The notes under the pieces: model-generated
The model's database searches: none
What the model was told of the DNA's origin: nothing
Seen by the model: only the letters and a program-made list of their open reading frames with translations
Program-made: the position numbers and the translations under genes
Origin: CAUSKK01 sp963532425
Lineage (GTDB): Bacteria; Pseudomonadota; Gammaproteobacteria; Cardiobacteriales; Cardiobacteriaceae
Direction: 5' to 3'
Length of the DNA: 64,000 nucleotides
Assembly: GCA_963532425.1 (NCBI GenBank)
Contig: CAUSKK010000005.1
Location: 39,815-103,814 of the forward strand
Shown: one piece after another, positions 53,530 through 62,316 of the stretch
Layout of the letters: the number at the start of each line of letters is the position of its first letter
Numbering within the stretch: position 1 is the first letter of the stretch

Positions 53530-53826
53530 ATGTTGAACAAAAACCAAATAAAACACCTGAAGGCCCTGGCCCACCGCCTGAATCCGCTGGTGCTCATCGG
53601 TGCCGCCGGCCTCAGCGCCAGCGTGGAAAAGGAAATCGACCGGGCCCTGAGCAGCCACGAACTGATTAAGGTCAAGCTGGGCAACCGCGACGACGGCGAA
53701 CAGCAGGCCATGATTGAACGGATTAGTGGCACGCTCGGCGCCGAGCTTATCCAGCAGATTGGCCATACGGCGGTCTTTTTCCGCCGTAATAAAAAGGAAC
53801 CTAAAATCGAACTGCCGAAAAAATAA
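53530..53826 (+). CDS. yhbY: Ribosome-assembly RNA-binding protein YhbY
   Basis: A 98-residue protein of the CRM domain family that binds pre-50S ribosomal RNA. The start MLNKNQIKHLKALAHRLNPLVLIGAAGLS (in pieces) and HELIKVKLGNRD are the canonical CRM motifs. It is divergent from rlmE, as in E. coli. The ATG at 53530 is preferred over one eight codons earlier by homology. A palindrome-pair terminator follows. Confidence 0.93.
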   Translation: MLNKNQIKHLKALAHRLNPLVLIGAAGLSASVEKEIDRALSSHELIKVKLGNRDDGEQQAMIERISGTLGAELIQQIGHTAVFFRRNKKEPKIELPKK

Positions 53827-53842
53827 TTGGGCCCCTAGACAA

Positions 53843-53875
53843 GGAAGCGCTTCCCCCGGGAAGCGCTTCGTTTTT
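53843..53875. terminator. Bidirectional terminator built from two palindromes
   Basis: GAAGCGCTTCCC (53844-53855) pairs with GGGAAGCGCTTC (53858-53869) and is followed on plus by G then T5. It lies between yhbY (plus) and the convergent MFS gene (minus). It overlaps the MFS stop codon, so it may serve mainly yhbY. Confidence 0.75.
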
Positions 53876-55067
53876 AGCCCAGCCGGTGGGCAAGCAGATT
53901 CAGACAGAAACTCAGGGCCGAACCGAAGAGAAAGCCGGCGGCCAGCGGATAGACGCTGCCGTCAAATTGGCTGGCACTGACCACACCGATGAGGACGCCG
54001 CCGATGGTCATGATGGTGCCGGCCACCGCCGAGGCCACGCCGGCGATGCTGGCGAAGGGCTGCATCAGCAGGGCATTGAGATTGTTCATGGCCAGCGAAT
54101 AGAAGATGAAGTGGCCGGCCAGCAGGGGCACCAGCAGCAGCAACGGCGGTTTGCCGGCGCCCAGTAGGGTGAGCAGAAAAATCAGGCCGTCGATGAGCAG
54201 AAGGCCGAGCAGGGCGCCATCGAGCATGCGCCGCATGCCGAAGCGCATCACCGCCCAGCTGTTGAACAGGGCCGCCAGAATAATGCCGCTGGCCACCGAG
54301 GAGAACAGGTAGGGGAAGCGGTCGCCGAGGTGATAGACATCGCGGGCGAAAATGGGTTCGGCCTGGCTGATATAGCTGGCCAGCATGCTGAAGAGCAGGG
54401 CGTTGATGAGCAGGTAGAGCAGGGCGCTGGGATTGTGGCCAAAAATCCGCAGCGCTTCTTTGACTTTGCTGAGCTGCAGCGGCCGCCGCTTCTCCGGCGC
54501 CAGCGTCTCCGGCAACACACGCAGGAACCAGCCCAGCACCAGCAGGCCGGTAAGCAGATAGAAATAGAAGATGGTTTTGAAATCGCCGAGTTTAAGAATG
54601 AACTGGCCGAAGGTGGGCGCCAGCACCGGCACGGCCATGAACACCATCGTAATGTAGGACATGATTTGGGCCATGCGATTGCCGGTGGCCACGTCGCGCA
54701 CCACCGCATTGACGATGACGCGCGGGGCCGCCAGCCCCGCCCCCTGGAGGAAGCGGGCCAGCAGCAGATGGCGGAAATCGACCACCACAATCAGGGCCGC
54801 CGAGGCGCCGATGTAGAGCAGCAGGCCCAGAGCCAGGGTGGCGCGGCGGCCGAGCCAGTCGCCGAGCAGGCCGAAGAGCAGCTGGGTGCTGGCATAGCCA
54901 ACGAAATAGATAAAAACCACCTGCTGAATGTCGTTTTTATTGGCCAGCCGGTAGAAGGCGGTCATCTGCGGGAAGGCCGGCAGAATGGAATCAATCATGA
55001 AGGCCGAAAAGCCCATGAGCGTGGCCATCAGCAGGATAAAGTGCTTACTGCGAAAAAAAGAATCCAT
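53874..55067 (-). CDS. Bcr/CflA-family multidrug exporter (MFS)
   Basis: A 397-residue major-facilitator protein with twelve predicted helices and the Bcr/CflA start FMIDSILPAFPQMTAFY. FVGYASTQLLFGLLGDWLGRR contains the MFS loop 2-3 motif (GDWLGRR). ARFLQGAGLAAPRVIVNAVVRD is also typical. Members export drugs such as bicyclomycin and chloramphenicol, or sulfur compounds. The substrate here is unknown. The ATG lies upstream of an AT-rich divergent promoter region shared with the lipoprotein gene. Confidence 0.87.
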   Translation of the reverse strand: MDSFFRSKHFILLMATLMGFSAFMIDSILPAFPQMTAFYRLANKNDIQQVVFIYFVGYASTQLLFGLLGDWLGRRATLALGLLLYIGASAALIVVVDFRHLLLARFLQGAGLAAPRVIVNAVVRDVATGNRMAQIMSYITMVFMAVPVLAPTFGQFILKLGDFKTIFYFYLLTGLLVLGWFLRVLPETLAPEKRRPLQLSKVKEALRIFGHNPSALLYLLINALLFSMLASYISQAEPIFARDVYHLGDRFPYLFSSVASGIILAALFNSWAVMRFGMRRMLDGALLGLLLIDGLIFLLTLLGAGKPPLLLLVPLLAGHFIFYSLAMNNLNALLMQPFASIAGVASAVAGTIMTIGGVLIGVVSASQFDGSVYPLAAGFLFGSALSFCLNLLAHRLG

Positions 55068-55178
55068 GGATTTTCCTTAAAAAATGAAGGGGCAACGGCA
55101 TCGCCCTGCTTTTTTTTAGAAAAAGTAGAAAAATTTCAATAAAAATAATGGGTTAGCCGCTTGCTATTTCAAAAAAAA

Positions 55179-55205
55179 TGCGCTAATTTAAGCGCTCTTT
55201 TTTTT
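55179..55205 (+). terminator. Terminator-like hairpin in a divergent promoter region
   Basis: GCGCT (55180-55184) pairs with AGCGC (55191-55195) around AATTTA, followed by T-rich sequence ending in T8. A candidate promoter (TTGCTA at 55161-55166, 17-bp spacer, TAATTT at 55184-55189) overlaps it. It may be an attenuator of the lipoprotein gene or a relict. The evidence is weak. Confidence 0.35.
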
Positions 55206-55230
55206 GCAATAATTCTGGAGAATTAAAAAT

Positions 55231-55722
55231 ATGAAATCATTAAGAATCATGATGTTGGCTGCCGTGTTGGTGCTGACTGGCTGCATCGCCCGTGGCAGCA
55301 AACTGAATTATAACACGGTGAACTCTATCCAACGGGGGGTAACCACCGAGCAGCAAATCCGCGCCATGTTCGGCGAGCCGGTGGCCACCGAAACCCGCCA
55401 CAAGCTCGGTATTAAGGTGCTGCAGTATGGCTATAGCAACGATGACAGCATCAAAAAAGATGCCGCCACCGTCGGCGGCGCGGCCCTGGGCGGTGCCCTC
55501 GGCAATCAAATCGGCGGCGGCTCCGGCCAGGCCATTGCCACCGGTCTCGGTGCCGCCCTCGGCGGCCTACTCGGCGAAAATGCCGTTACCGCCCGCCAGG
55601 AGAACCAGAGCCTGACCGTCATCATCGACCTGCGCACCGGCGTGGTGAAAGATTTCGACTTCTCCGAAAGCAAAGGCCGCACCCAGTCCTGGAGTGTAAA
55701 CAGCGGCGTCGGCGCCCTGTAA
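55231..55722 (+). CDS. Lipoprotein with BamE-like and glycine-zipper segments
   Basis: A 163-residue outer-membrane-type lipoprotein. The signal peptide ends in the lipobox LTGC (Cys18), followed by Ile, so it is not the inner-membrane Asp. The next part (TVNSIQRGVTTEQQIRAMFGEP) resembles the SmpA/OmlA/BamE fold. A glycine-rich segment (VGGAALGGALGNQIGGGSGQ in pieces) looks like a glycine-zipper membrane hairpin. It could stabilise the envelope. It begins after an AT-rich region and is followed without a gap by hemH (TAA then ATG). Confidence 0.82.
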   Translation: MKSLRIMMLAAVLVLTGCIARGSKLNYNTVNSIQRGVTTEQQIRAMFGEPVATETRHKLGIKVLQYGYSNDDSIKKDAATVGGAALGGALGNQIGGGSGQAIATGLGAALGGLLGENAVTARQENQSLTVIIDLRTGVVKDFDFSESKGRTQSWSVNSGVGAL

Positions 55723-56691
55723 ATGGCCGCTACGGCACTCCTCATCGTCAATCTGGGCTCACCCGCCGCCCCCACGGCGGCGGCGCTGCGCCCCTATCTC
55801 AAAGAATTCCTGTCCGACCGGCGCGTCATCGACCTGCCGCGCTGGTGGTGGCAGCCCCTGCTTCATCTCTGGGTGCTGAACACCCGGCCCCGGCGCTCGG
55901 CCCGGGCCTACGGTCGCATCTGGGGTCCGGACGGTTCGCCGCTGCTGAGCATCACCGCCGCCCAGAGCACCGCCCTGGGGAAGCGCTTCCCCGAACTGAC
56001 CGTGGCCTATGCCATGCGCTACGGCCAGCCGACCCTGGCTTCCCGGCTGCGTGAGTTCCGGGCCGCCGGCGTCCAACGCATTCTTATCGTCCCCATGTAT
56101 CCCCAGTACAGCGACACCACCACCGCCACCATCGTCGATGCGGTCGGTGCGGCGCTGGCCGACCTGCATGGGCTCCCTGAAATCCGCTACGTGCCGGCCT
56201 GGTACGAACACCCGCTCTACATCGCCGCCCTGCGCCAGAGCGTGGAAAACTATGTGGCCCGGCACGGCCGCCCGGAGAAAATTTTGCTTTCCTACCACGG
56301 CATTCCCCGCCGCTATGCCGAACGCGGCGACCCCTATCCCCAGCAGTGTGAGCGCACCACGGCCCTGCTCCGTGCTGCCCTGCCCGAACTGGAACTGCAG
56401 ACCGTCTACCAGTCGCGCTTCGGCCGCGAGGAATGGCTGCGCCCCTATGCCGATGAGACCATCGCTGCCCTCGGCCGGGCCGGCTGCGCCCATCTGGCCG
56501 TGCTCTGTCCGGGCTTTGCCGCCGACTGTCTGGAAACGCTGGAAGAAATGGCCGAAGAAAACCGGGAGCGCTTCCAGAGCGCCGGCGGTGGCCGCTACGG
56601 CTATATCCCCGCCCTGAACAGCGACGCCCCCCATCTGGAGCTGCTCAGCAGCCTGATACGAGAACAGCTATGGCCACACCCTGCATTCTGA
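55723..56691 (+). CDS. hemH: Ferrochelatase
   Basis: Inserts Fe2+ into protoporphyrin IX, the last step of heme synthesis. The 322-residue protein has LLIVNLGSP at the start, PMYPQYSDTTTATI and LLSYHGIPRRYAERGDPYP with the metal-binding His. FQSRFGREEW appears as YQSRFGREEW, and CPGFAADCLETLEE is near the C-terminus. Length and motifs fit normal bacterial HemH. Its start abuts the lipoprotein stop, and its end overlaps the SDR start by 22 nt, so the three are one transcript. A palindrome at 55980-55989 encodes Lys-Arg-Phe. Confidence 0.95.
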   Translation: MAATALLIVNLGSPAAPTAAALRPYLKEFLSDRRVIDLPRWWWQPLLHLWVLNTRPRRSARAYGRIWGPDGSPLLSITAAQSTALGKRFPELTVAYAMRYGQPTLASRLREFRAAGVQRILIVPMYPQYSDTTTATIVDAVGAALADLHGLPEIRYVPAWYEHPLYIAALRQSVENYVARHGRPEKILLSYHGIPRRYAERGDPYPQQCERTTALLRAALPELELQTVYQSRFGREEWLRPYADETIAALGRAGCAHLAVLCPGFAADCLETLEEMAEENRERFQSAGGGRYGYIPALNSDAPHLELLSSLIREQLWPHPAF

Positions 56692-57518
56692 TTACCGGCT
56701 GCTCCAGCGGCATCGGCTACGTAACCGCCAACCTGCTGCGCGCCCAGGGCTGGCGCGTCTTTGCCACCGCCCGCAATCCGGCCGACGTGGAACGGCTCAA
56801 GGAGGAGGGCTTCGAGGCCTACCGCCTCGACCTGCTGGAGGTGGAAAGCATCAACATGGCCCTGGATTGGGTGCTGCAGCAGAGCGAGGGACGGCTCGAC
56901 GCCCTCTTCAACAACGGCGCGGCGGCCTGGCCGGCGGCGGTGGAGGATTTGAGCTATCACTCGCTGATGGTGCAGCTCGGCACCGGCCTGCTCGGCTGGC
57001 ATGAGCTGACGCGCCAGGTGCTGAAGGTCATGCGCCGCCAGGGCCACGGTCGCATTATCCAGAACAGTTCCGTGCTCGGCCTGGTGGCCATGGCCTATCG
57101 CGGCGCCTACGTGGCCAATAAATTTGCCCTGGAGGGTCTCAGCGACGTGCTGCGCCTGGAGCTGGCCGGCACGGACATCTGGATTAGCCTCATCGAACCC
57201 GGGCCGATTCAACCGACCCAATTCCGCAGCAACGCCTACGAGAATTTCCGCCAGATGCACCTGGGCCCCAGCGCCCACAGCCGCGCCTATGAGGCCATGG
57301 TGCGTCGGCTGGAAAGTGCCAAGCCGGAGCCGTTCACCCGGCCGCCGGTGGCGGTGGCCCGGGTGGTCTGGAAAATTCTCAACAGCCCCCGGCCCCGGGC
57401 CCGCTACTACGTCAGCTGGGCCACCTGGCTGCTGGCGACGCTGAAGCGCTTCCTGCCCACCCGGCTGATGGACGCGCTGCTGCTGCGCCTGAGCCGCGAC
57501 GAGCGGAAACGCTACTAA
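56670..57518 (+). CDS. Short-chain dehydrogenase/reductase, unknown substrate
   Basis: Classical SDR of 282 residues with the cofactor loop TGCSSGIG at 9-16, NNGAAAW (a variant of NNAG), NSSVLG with the catalytic Ser, and YVANK with Tyr and Lys. The first motif fits NADP(H), because Arg-type residues follow the second strand (TARNP). The C-terminal part carries an Arg-rich tail and a hydrophobic WATWLLATL, possibly membrane-associated, as in SDRs acting on lipids or sterols. It overlaps the hemH end by 22 nt. The substrate cannot be told from the sequence. Confidence 0.85.
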   Translation: MATPCILITGCSSGIGYVTANLLRAQGWRVFATARNPADVERLKEEGFEAYRLDLLEVESINMALDWVLQQSEGRLDALFNNGAAAWPAAVEDLSYHSLMVQLGTGLLGWHELTRQVLKVMRRQGHGRIIQNSSVLGLVAMAYRGAYVANKFALEGLSDVLRLELAGTDIWISLIEPGPIQPTQFRSNAYENFRQMHLGPSAHSRAYEAMVRRLESAKPEPFTRPPVAVARVVWKILNSPRPRARYYVSWATWLLATLKRFLPTRLMDALLLRLSRDERKRY

Positions 57519-57523
57519 ACCCC

Positions 57524-57548
57524 ACGCCTCCGCCGGAGGCGTTTTTTT
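57524..57548 (+). terminator. Rho-independent terminator
   Basis: ACGCCTCC pairs with GGAGGCGT around GCC and is followed by T7. It ends the lipoprotein-hemH-SDR transcript. Confidence 0.9.
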
Positions 57549-57568
57549 GTGCCTTGGGGTCGCCTAAC

Positions 57569-58797
57569 GAAGCGCTTCCCGTCCAAGGCATGGCTTTTCC
57601 CGGCGGGCCCCAATCGGGGAAGCGCTTCCTTCCTCGGATTCATCTTTCCAGGGCCAGCTTCGGGAAGCGCTTCTCCCGATTCGCTCTGAACTTAGGATTC
57701 ACCCGGGCCGATTGCCCCCGGAGCCGAAGCGCTTCGCTCTCGGGGCGCCGGGCCCATCAATAGGAGCACCCCGGCCACCCTATTCGGCAACTCGAAGCGC
57801 TCCCTTCCACCGCTCCGGACAGAAGGAAGCGCTTCAATGTCAGCTTCTGGCTCAGGGAAGGGCCTAGTCCGAAGCGCTTCGGTTCCGCTGGGCACTTTGA
57901 ATGAAGCGTTTCAGCCCGGCCGCCAATCTAAGCAGCGGCAGCGCAACATCAGCCAAGGGGAAGCGCTTCGGGTTGGAAGGTTGGATTAAAGCGCTTCCGG
58001 CTGGTTGGCGAAACCGAAGCGCTTCGGCGGGCGGTTTTTAATCATCACCGGCCCGAAGGGGGAGCGCGGCGACTCCGAGGGCTAGATTTTTCCACCGGGG
58101 GATAGAGGAGGAAGCGCTTCCCTTTTTCAAACCATGGAACCCGCCCCGGCCTCGGGACGGCCTCCATCTGAATCATCAAAACGAAGCGCTTCGGTCCTAG
58201 GGATTCACGCCACCCGGCACGGCAGAAAGGGAAGCACTTCACTAGAACAGGCTTTTCCATTCGGAAGCGCTTCGGTTCAGAAAAACAAGCGAGACTCCGG
58301 GCCATTGTGATTTAAGCCCACCAGCTATCAGCCAGCGCTTCCTATTGCAAGCCGCAAAATGAAGGATTCCTTCAGCCGTTTCAGGACGAAGAACTTCTCC
58401 ATGAACAGGAGCACGGGCCGGGCGAAAAAATCTCGGCGCTGCCATTAAAGCGCTTCCCAGCAAAGATTAAGAACGAAGCGCTTCGGTCCTGGCTGGCCAT
58501 TGCCAACGAAGCGCTTCAAAGGGCGGCCCGATGCGGCTAACGCCCCCCTCCCAGTTGTGGGCAGAAAGGAGGAAGCACTTCCTTCCCGGGGCTCTGAAAA
58601 AACCGAAGCGCTTCGGTCGGCTGAATCGGGTGAGCCGGGCCGGGCTAGATTCCCTTTCAATGAAGTGCTTCCGCCGTGGGTGCTTGGAAAACGGCGGCCA
58701 AGAGGGAGAGCTTCAATGGCGGCCTGGTTAGCCGAGTCCAGGGGACGGGTTTCAAACGGAGGAAGCACTCCAGCACCAGCGCTGCGCAGAGCGCTTC
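57569..58797. repeat. Palindrome array between convergent genes
   Basis: Many GAAGCGCTTC copies and variants such as GAAGCACTTC. The segment 58058-58240 matches 47472-47659 in inverted orientation, about 10.5 kb away. No gene is supported, and the open frames are palindrome translations. Confidence 0.9.
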
Positions 58798-58898
58798 GCC
58801 CCCGACTAGGAAAAAACCAAGCACCCCTAGTGGGGCGCTCGTTGGGCCGGTTTTATAGCCCGGTGCCAGAGTAGAAGAGAAGGTGATGACCGAAGGCT

Positions 58899-58998
58899 AG
58901 TGGCCAGCGCAGCTGCTACGTCAGTGGCCAGCGTAGCCGCTACTAAAGCGCCAGCTTTAGTGGCCAGCGAAGCCGCTGCTAGCCAAAGGCTAGTGGCA
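58899..58998. repeat. Short AGTGGCCAGCG repeats next to a gene end
   Basis: AGTGGCCAGCG occurs at 58899, 58923 and 58959, each followed by an AGCYGCTRC-like sequence. Part of the unit (AGGCTAGTGGC) matches the 3-prime end of the adjacent DUF1963 gene, whose stop lies at 58990-58992. It resembles the gene-end duplications seen elsewhere in the window. Confidence 0.6.
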
Positions 58999-59808
58999 AT
59001 CCCAACTAAACGCCACCCGCGAAAAATCCCGCCGTTTTAAATCCTCCGGAGTAATGAAGAAATTACTGACGCCGGCATCGCCCCACATCAGGTCAATGCC
59101 ACCCTCCTCACAGTCGCTGTCCAGCTGGAAGAGTAGCTCATAGTCCGTCGGCAGGCCGCCCTCGGCCTCGGGGAAGCGGCGTGGGTCGTTCTGGGTAAAA
59201 ACGGCATAGCCGCCGATGCGGTGGGCCGGACTGGCCTCGGCCGCGCTGTAGCTATCATGCAGCGACCAATCATCGTCCTCGGCCTCGAGAAAGGCGTTCA
59301 GATTCGGCAGCTGGGCGGCGAAGCGGTAGTCCTCCAGCGGCAGATATTGGGGCTCCACCGGCCCGAAAACCAGGCGGTATTCGCGCACCTCGTCCAGCAG
59401 CGGGCCGCAGTAATCTCCCGGGTCAGGGGGCGGAAAATCCGAACGCAGCCGGTCGCTGCGGATTTCCGGGTGATAGATGACGCGAAAACCGCTGGAGTCG
59501 CGCAGATTATCCAGATTGAGGCCGAGCAGCTCGTCGCCGCTGTCGATGAAAAACTGCAGCAGGCCCGCCGTCGGGAAGTCCGGCAGCGGGGGCATTTCGG
59601 CAAAATTAAGCTGGGCCAGCAGGCTGAGCGGCCGGCCATTGGGACGAGTCGGATAGGCCAGCTCCTCGGGCCAGTAGGGGGCGCCGCCGACCTTGCTGTC
59701 CGTGCGCCCGCAGGGGGCAATCTGCAGACGGAAGCGCAGCGACGGCCGGGCGGTGGCGCGGATTTCCTCGGCAAAGGGGGTCAGTTCGGGGGGAAGTTTT
59801 AGGTTCAA
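58990..59808 (-). CDS. DUF1963 (YwqG-like) protein
   Basis: A 272-residue cytoplasmic protein of the DUF1963/YwqG family, with no known enzymatic role. Recognisable stretches are SKVGGAPYWPEELAYP, PLSLLAQLNFAEM, GLLQFFIDSGDE and, near the end, LLFQLDSDCEEGG and NFFITPEDLKRRDF. The start codon is TTG at 59808, with GAAGGAGCATACCC upstream. A short duplicate of the first codons (starting with ATG) precedes it. Family members are common in bacteria with predation or toxin-associated loci, which is no proof of function here. Confidence 0.8.
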   Translation of the reverse strand: MNLKLPPELTPFAEEIRATARPSLRFRLQIAPCGRTDSKVGGAPYWPEELAYPTRPNGRPLSLLAQLNFAEMPPLPDFPTAGLLQFFIDSGDELLGLNLDNLRDSSGFRVIYHPEIRSDRLRSDFPPPDPGDYCGPLLDEVREYRLVFGPVEPQYLPLEDYRFAAQLPNLNAFLEAEDDDWSLHDSYSAAEASPAHRIGGYAVFTQNDPRRFPEAEGGLPTDYELLFQLDSDCEEGGIDLMWGDAGVSNFFITPEDLKRRDFSRVAFSWDCH

Positions 59809-59820
59809 GGGTATGCTCCT

Positions 59821-59889
59821 TCAGAGTGGGTCGGCCTCGGTGCTGGCCTCGGCAAAGGGGGCCAGTTCGAGGGGAAGTTTTAGGTTCAT
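59821..59889 (-). pseudogene. Duplicated 5-prime end of the DUF1963 gene (22 codons)
   Basis: The mini-frame MNLKLPLELAPFAEASTEADPL copies the first 14 codons of the next gene and then ends in TGA. The stop overlaps the Shine-Dalgarno of the true gene (TGAAGGAG), so translation of the fragment could feed the TTG start. AAGGAATCCCC precedes its ATG. Confidence 0.75.
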
Positions 59890-59899
59890 GGGGATTCCT

Positions 59900-60283
59900 T
59901 CAGGGCTGGGCGCCGGCCGGGGCTTCCGGCTCCGGCGGCGGCTCAGGGGCTTCGGCCAGTTCCTCGGCCAGCCTGCCGTAGTACTGGGGCCGGGCCCGGA
60001 TAAGGGCATGGAAACGGCGCTGGGCCTCCTCGCACCAGCGTTGCAGGCCGTCGTCGTCCAGATGTTCGTCCAGCTCGTGCAGCAGGCGCTGGCCGTTGGC
60101 CACCAGACTGTTTTCCTGGAGCCGGGCGCGGGCGTCCTCGTCGGCGTCGTCGTCCTCGGCCAGCGGGGCCAGGGCCGCCCTATCCATCTCCTCGGCCAGG
60201 GTCAGAAAATCCTGGCAGGCTGCGGGCATCTCGTCCTGGGCGGCGACGCTGGCACTCAAAGCCAGCAGCAGCAGGGCGCGCAT
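59900..60283 (-). CDS. Small secreted acidic protein, unknown function
   Basis: A 127-residue product with a short signal peptide (MRALLLLALSASVAAQ). The mature part is strongly acidic (LAEDDDADEDARA), has two or three cysteines and ends in a Pro/Glu-rich tail (PEPPPEPEAPAG). I recognise no family. It overlaps the gph stop by one base and lies 11 nt before the duplicated mini-frame, so gph, this gene and the DUF1963 gene look like one operon. Confidence 0.65.
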   Translation of the reverse strand: MRALLLLALSASVAAQDEMPAACQDFLTLAEEMDRAALAPLAEDDDADEDARARLQENSLVANGQRLLHELDEHLDDDGLQRWCEEAQRRFHALIRARPQYYGRLAEELAEAPEPPPEPEAPAGAQP

Positions 60284-60933
60284 CAGTCCAAAGCCAGCAG
60301 CTGGGTGAAATCGTCCAGGGCGTAATCGGCCTGGCTGGCCAGGGCCGGCCCCCCAAAGCCGGGCTTATAGTAGGCCACTTTCAGACCGGCGGCCCGGGCG
60401 GCGCCCAGGTCATTGGCCGAATCGCCCACCATCAGCACCTCGGCCGGGCTGAGTTTCAGCGCTTCCAGAGCCATGGCCAGCGGCAGCGGGTCGGGTTTCT
60501 TGCGCGGGAAGGTATCGCCGCCGTAGACCACGGCGAAATAGGGGTCGATGCCCAAATCGGCCAGCAGCAGCATGGCCAGGGCCTCGTTCTTATTGGTGAT
60601 AACGGCCAGCTTGGCGCCGCGCTGGTGCAGCTGGGCCAGGGTGTCGGCGACGCCGGGGTAGAGCGTGGTCGCCACGCAGAGATGTTCGCCGTAGTGGTCG
60701 ATGAAGACCTCATAGCCGCGTTCCAGCTCCTCATCGCTGACCCGGCCGTCCGGGTCGTCGCTGAGAACGCGGTGAATCAGAATTCTGATGCCGTTGCCGA
60801 TGTAGCCCCGTACCCGTTCCAACGGCAATTCGGCCAGACCAAAGGCCCGGCGCACGGCATTGGCGGCGACGGCTAGGTCGGCCAGGGTGTCGGCCAGGGT
60901 GCCGTCCAAATCAAAAAAATAGGCTTTGAACAT
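60283..60933 (-). CDS. gph: Phosphoglycolate phosphatase-like HAD hydrolase
   Basis: A 216-residue HAD phosphatase with the DxDGT motif FFDLDGTLADT (Asp8, Asp10), a helical cap, VITNKNE (motif II), KPDPLPLAMALEAL (motif III) and MVGDSANDLGAARAAG (motif IV). The closest type is phosphoglycolate phosphatase, which clears 2-phosphoglycolate from DNA repair. Some relatives dephosphorylate other small substrates. It is divergent from the siderophore-interacting protein. Confidence 0.85.
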   Translation of the reverse strand: MFKAYFFDLDGTLADTLADLAVAANAVRRAFGLAELPLERVRGYIGNGIRILIHRVLSDDPDGRVSDEELERGYEVFIDHYGEHLCVATTLYPGVADTLAQLHQRGAKLAVITNKNEALAMLLLADLGIDPYFAVVYGGDTFPRKKPDPLPLAMALEALKLSPAEVLMVGDSANDLGAARAAGLKVAYYKPGFGGPALASQADYALDDFTQLLALD

Positions 60934-60971
60934 ATTAAAATTCCTCTTTTTTTTGCCACAGACCGCAAATT

Positions 60972-61877
60972 ATGAGCGAAATTGACGACCCATGGGCGGC
61001 GGCCATTGCCGCGCTGAACGAGCGCTTCGCCCCGGCCCTCAACCGGCTGGCCCAAATCCACGACCTCGGCCAGCGCGCCGAAATCTGCGCCCTCGACGCC
61101 GAGCGGGTGGTTTTCCAGAGCGACCGGGGCGAACAGTTCGCCGTCCGCCTCTACGGCCGGGGGGCGCCGCCCCAGGAGGTAATGACCATTCTCGCCCCCT
61201 TCGCCCCGCCGCTGGCCCCGGCCGGCGCCGAGAAGGGCTTCCGCGTCCTCGGCTGTGAACGGCCCAGCCCGAATTTCCTCCGCCTGCGTCTGCAGAACCT
61301 GGACCCGGTGCCGACCACGCCCGGCGTTGCCTACGCCTTCGCCCTCGGCAGCGGCGACCATCGCTTCTACACCCTGCGCGACGTCAGCCGTGAACACAGC
61401 AACCTCGATGTTTTCCTGCACGGCGAAACCCTCGGCAGCCTCTGGGCCCACCGTCTGGCCCCCGGCGATGAAATCGTCGGCCGCCGCGAATATGAGGAGG
61501 ATTTCGACCGGCTGCAGAGCGGCCAAACCCTGCTCATCGCCGACGAAACCGGCTGGCCGGCCCTGGTGGCGGCGCTGGCCCGCTGGCAGAACCCGCTGGC
61601 ACCGGCGGTGGTGGCCCTGAGCCAGAGCGCCGTTGACCAGCCCTATATTGAGGAGCGCTTCCTGCCGCCGGGCACCCTGCTGTGGCGGCCGGTGGCGCCG
61701 GTGGAAGCGCAGCAGGCGGCGCTGCTGGCGGTGCTGGACGAGCTGCAATGGCCGCCGCAACGGGTCTGGGGCGCGCTGGAACGGGGCCTGGCCCAGTGGC
61801 TGCGCCTGGAGCTGCGCCGGCGCCATGGTCTGACGGGCCATAATCTAAAAATTAAACCCTACTGGGCGCGACATTAA
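60972..61877 (+). CDS. Siderophore-interacting flavoprotein (ViuB/SIP family)
   Basis: A 301-residue FAD- and NAD(P)H-binding ferric-siderophore reductase. After an N-terminal extension of about 75 residues unlike the rest, the FAD domain contains HRFYTLRDVS (FAD isoalloxazine site) and VFLHGETLGSLWAHRLAPGDEI. The C-terminal NAD(P)H domain has LLIADETGWPAL. The standard SIP length is about 250. The extension is extra. The protein releases iron from siderophores in the cytoplasm. It could serve the FecB-type uptake system at 49168. It is divergent from gph. Confidence 0.85.
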   Translation: MSEIDDPWAAAIAALNERFAPALNRLAQIHDLGQRAEICALDAERVVFQSDRGEQFAVRLYGRGAPPQEVMTILAPFAPPLAPAGAEKGFRVLGCERPSPNFLRLRLQNLDPVPTTPGVAYAFALGSGDHRFYTLRDVSREHSNLDVFLHGETLGSLWAHRLAPGDEIVGRREYEEDFDRLQSGQTLLIADETGWPALVAALARWQNPLAPAVVALSQSAVDQPYIEERFLPPGTLLWRPVAPVEAQQAALLAVLDELQWPPQRVWGALERGLAQWLRLELRRRHGLTGHNLKIKPYWARH

Positions 61878-61924
61878 AAATTTCCATATTTAAGAAGCGC
61901 TTCGGTAAAAAGCCGCCGCCGGCG

Positions 61925-61953
61925 CTTGAAAAAAAACCGGCCGACTCTATCTA
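61925..61953 (+). promoter_or_regulatory. Candidate groE promoter (sigma-32-like -35)
   Basis: CTTGAAA (61925-61931) matches the sigma-32 -35. About 16 nt downstream TATCTA (61948-61953) could be a sigma-70-type -10. The sigma-32 -10 consensus (CCCCAT) is not present. No CIRCE inverted repeat is seen. Confidence 0.4.
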
Positions 61954-61994
61954 GGTGGGGCATAAAACCTTAATTAATTTCTATGGAGTTAAAT

Positions 61995-62282
61995 ATGAAA
62001 CTAAAACCTCTCTACGACCGGGTCGTTATTAAACGTGAAGATGAAGAAAAAACCACCGCCGGCGGCATTGTGCTCCCGGGCAGCTCCACCGAAAAACCCT
62101 CCCAGGGCACCGTGGTGGCCGTGGGCGCTGGCAAACTGGATAAACACGGCGAAGCCCGGTCGCTGCAGGTGAAAGTCGGCGACAAGGTGCTGTTCGGCAA
62201 ATACACCGGTTCCGAAGTGAAGGTCGATGGCGTGGACTACGTCATCATGCGCGAAGAAGAAATTTTCGCCATCATCGAATAA
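61995..62282 (+). CDS. groES: Co-chaperonin GroES
   Basis: A 95-residue lid of the GroEL folding chamber. It has the KPLYDRVVIKR start, the mobile loop around TTAGGIVLPGSSTEKP, and GDKVLFGKYTGSEVKVDG. The ATG at 61995 (GGAGTTAAAT upstream) is used, since four codons further there is no homology. It is followed by groEL after 34 nt. Confidence 0.97.
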   Translation: MKLKPLYDRVVIKREDEEKTTAGGIVLPGSSTEKPSQGTVVAVGAGKLDKHGEARSLQVKVGDKVLFGKYTGSEVKVDGVDYVIMREEEIFAIIE

Positions 62283-62316
62283 TTGATTATTTATTGATTT
62301 ATAGAGGATTTTTATC

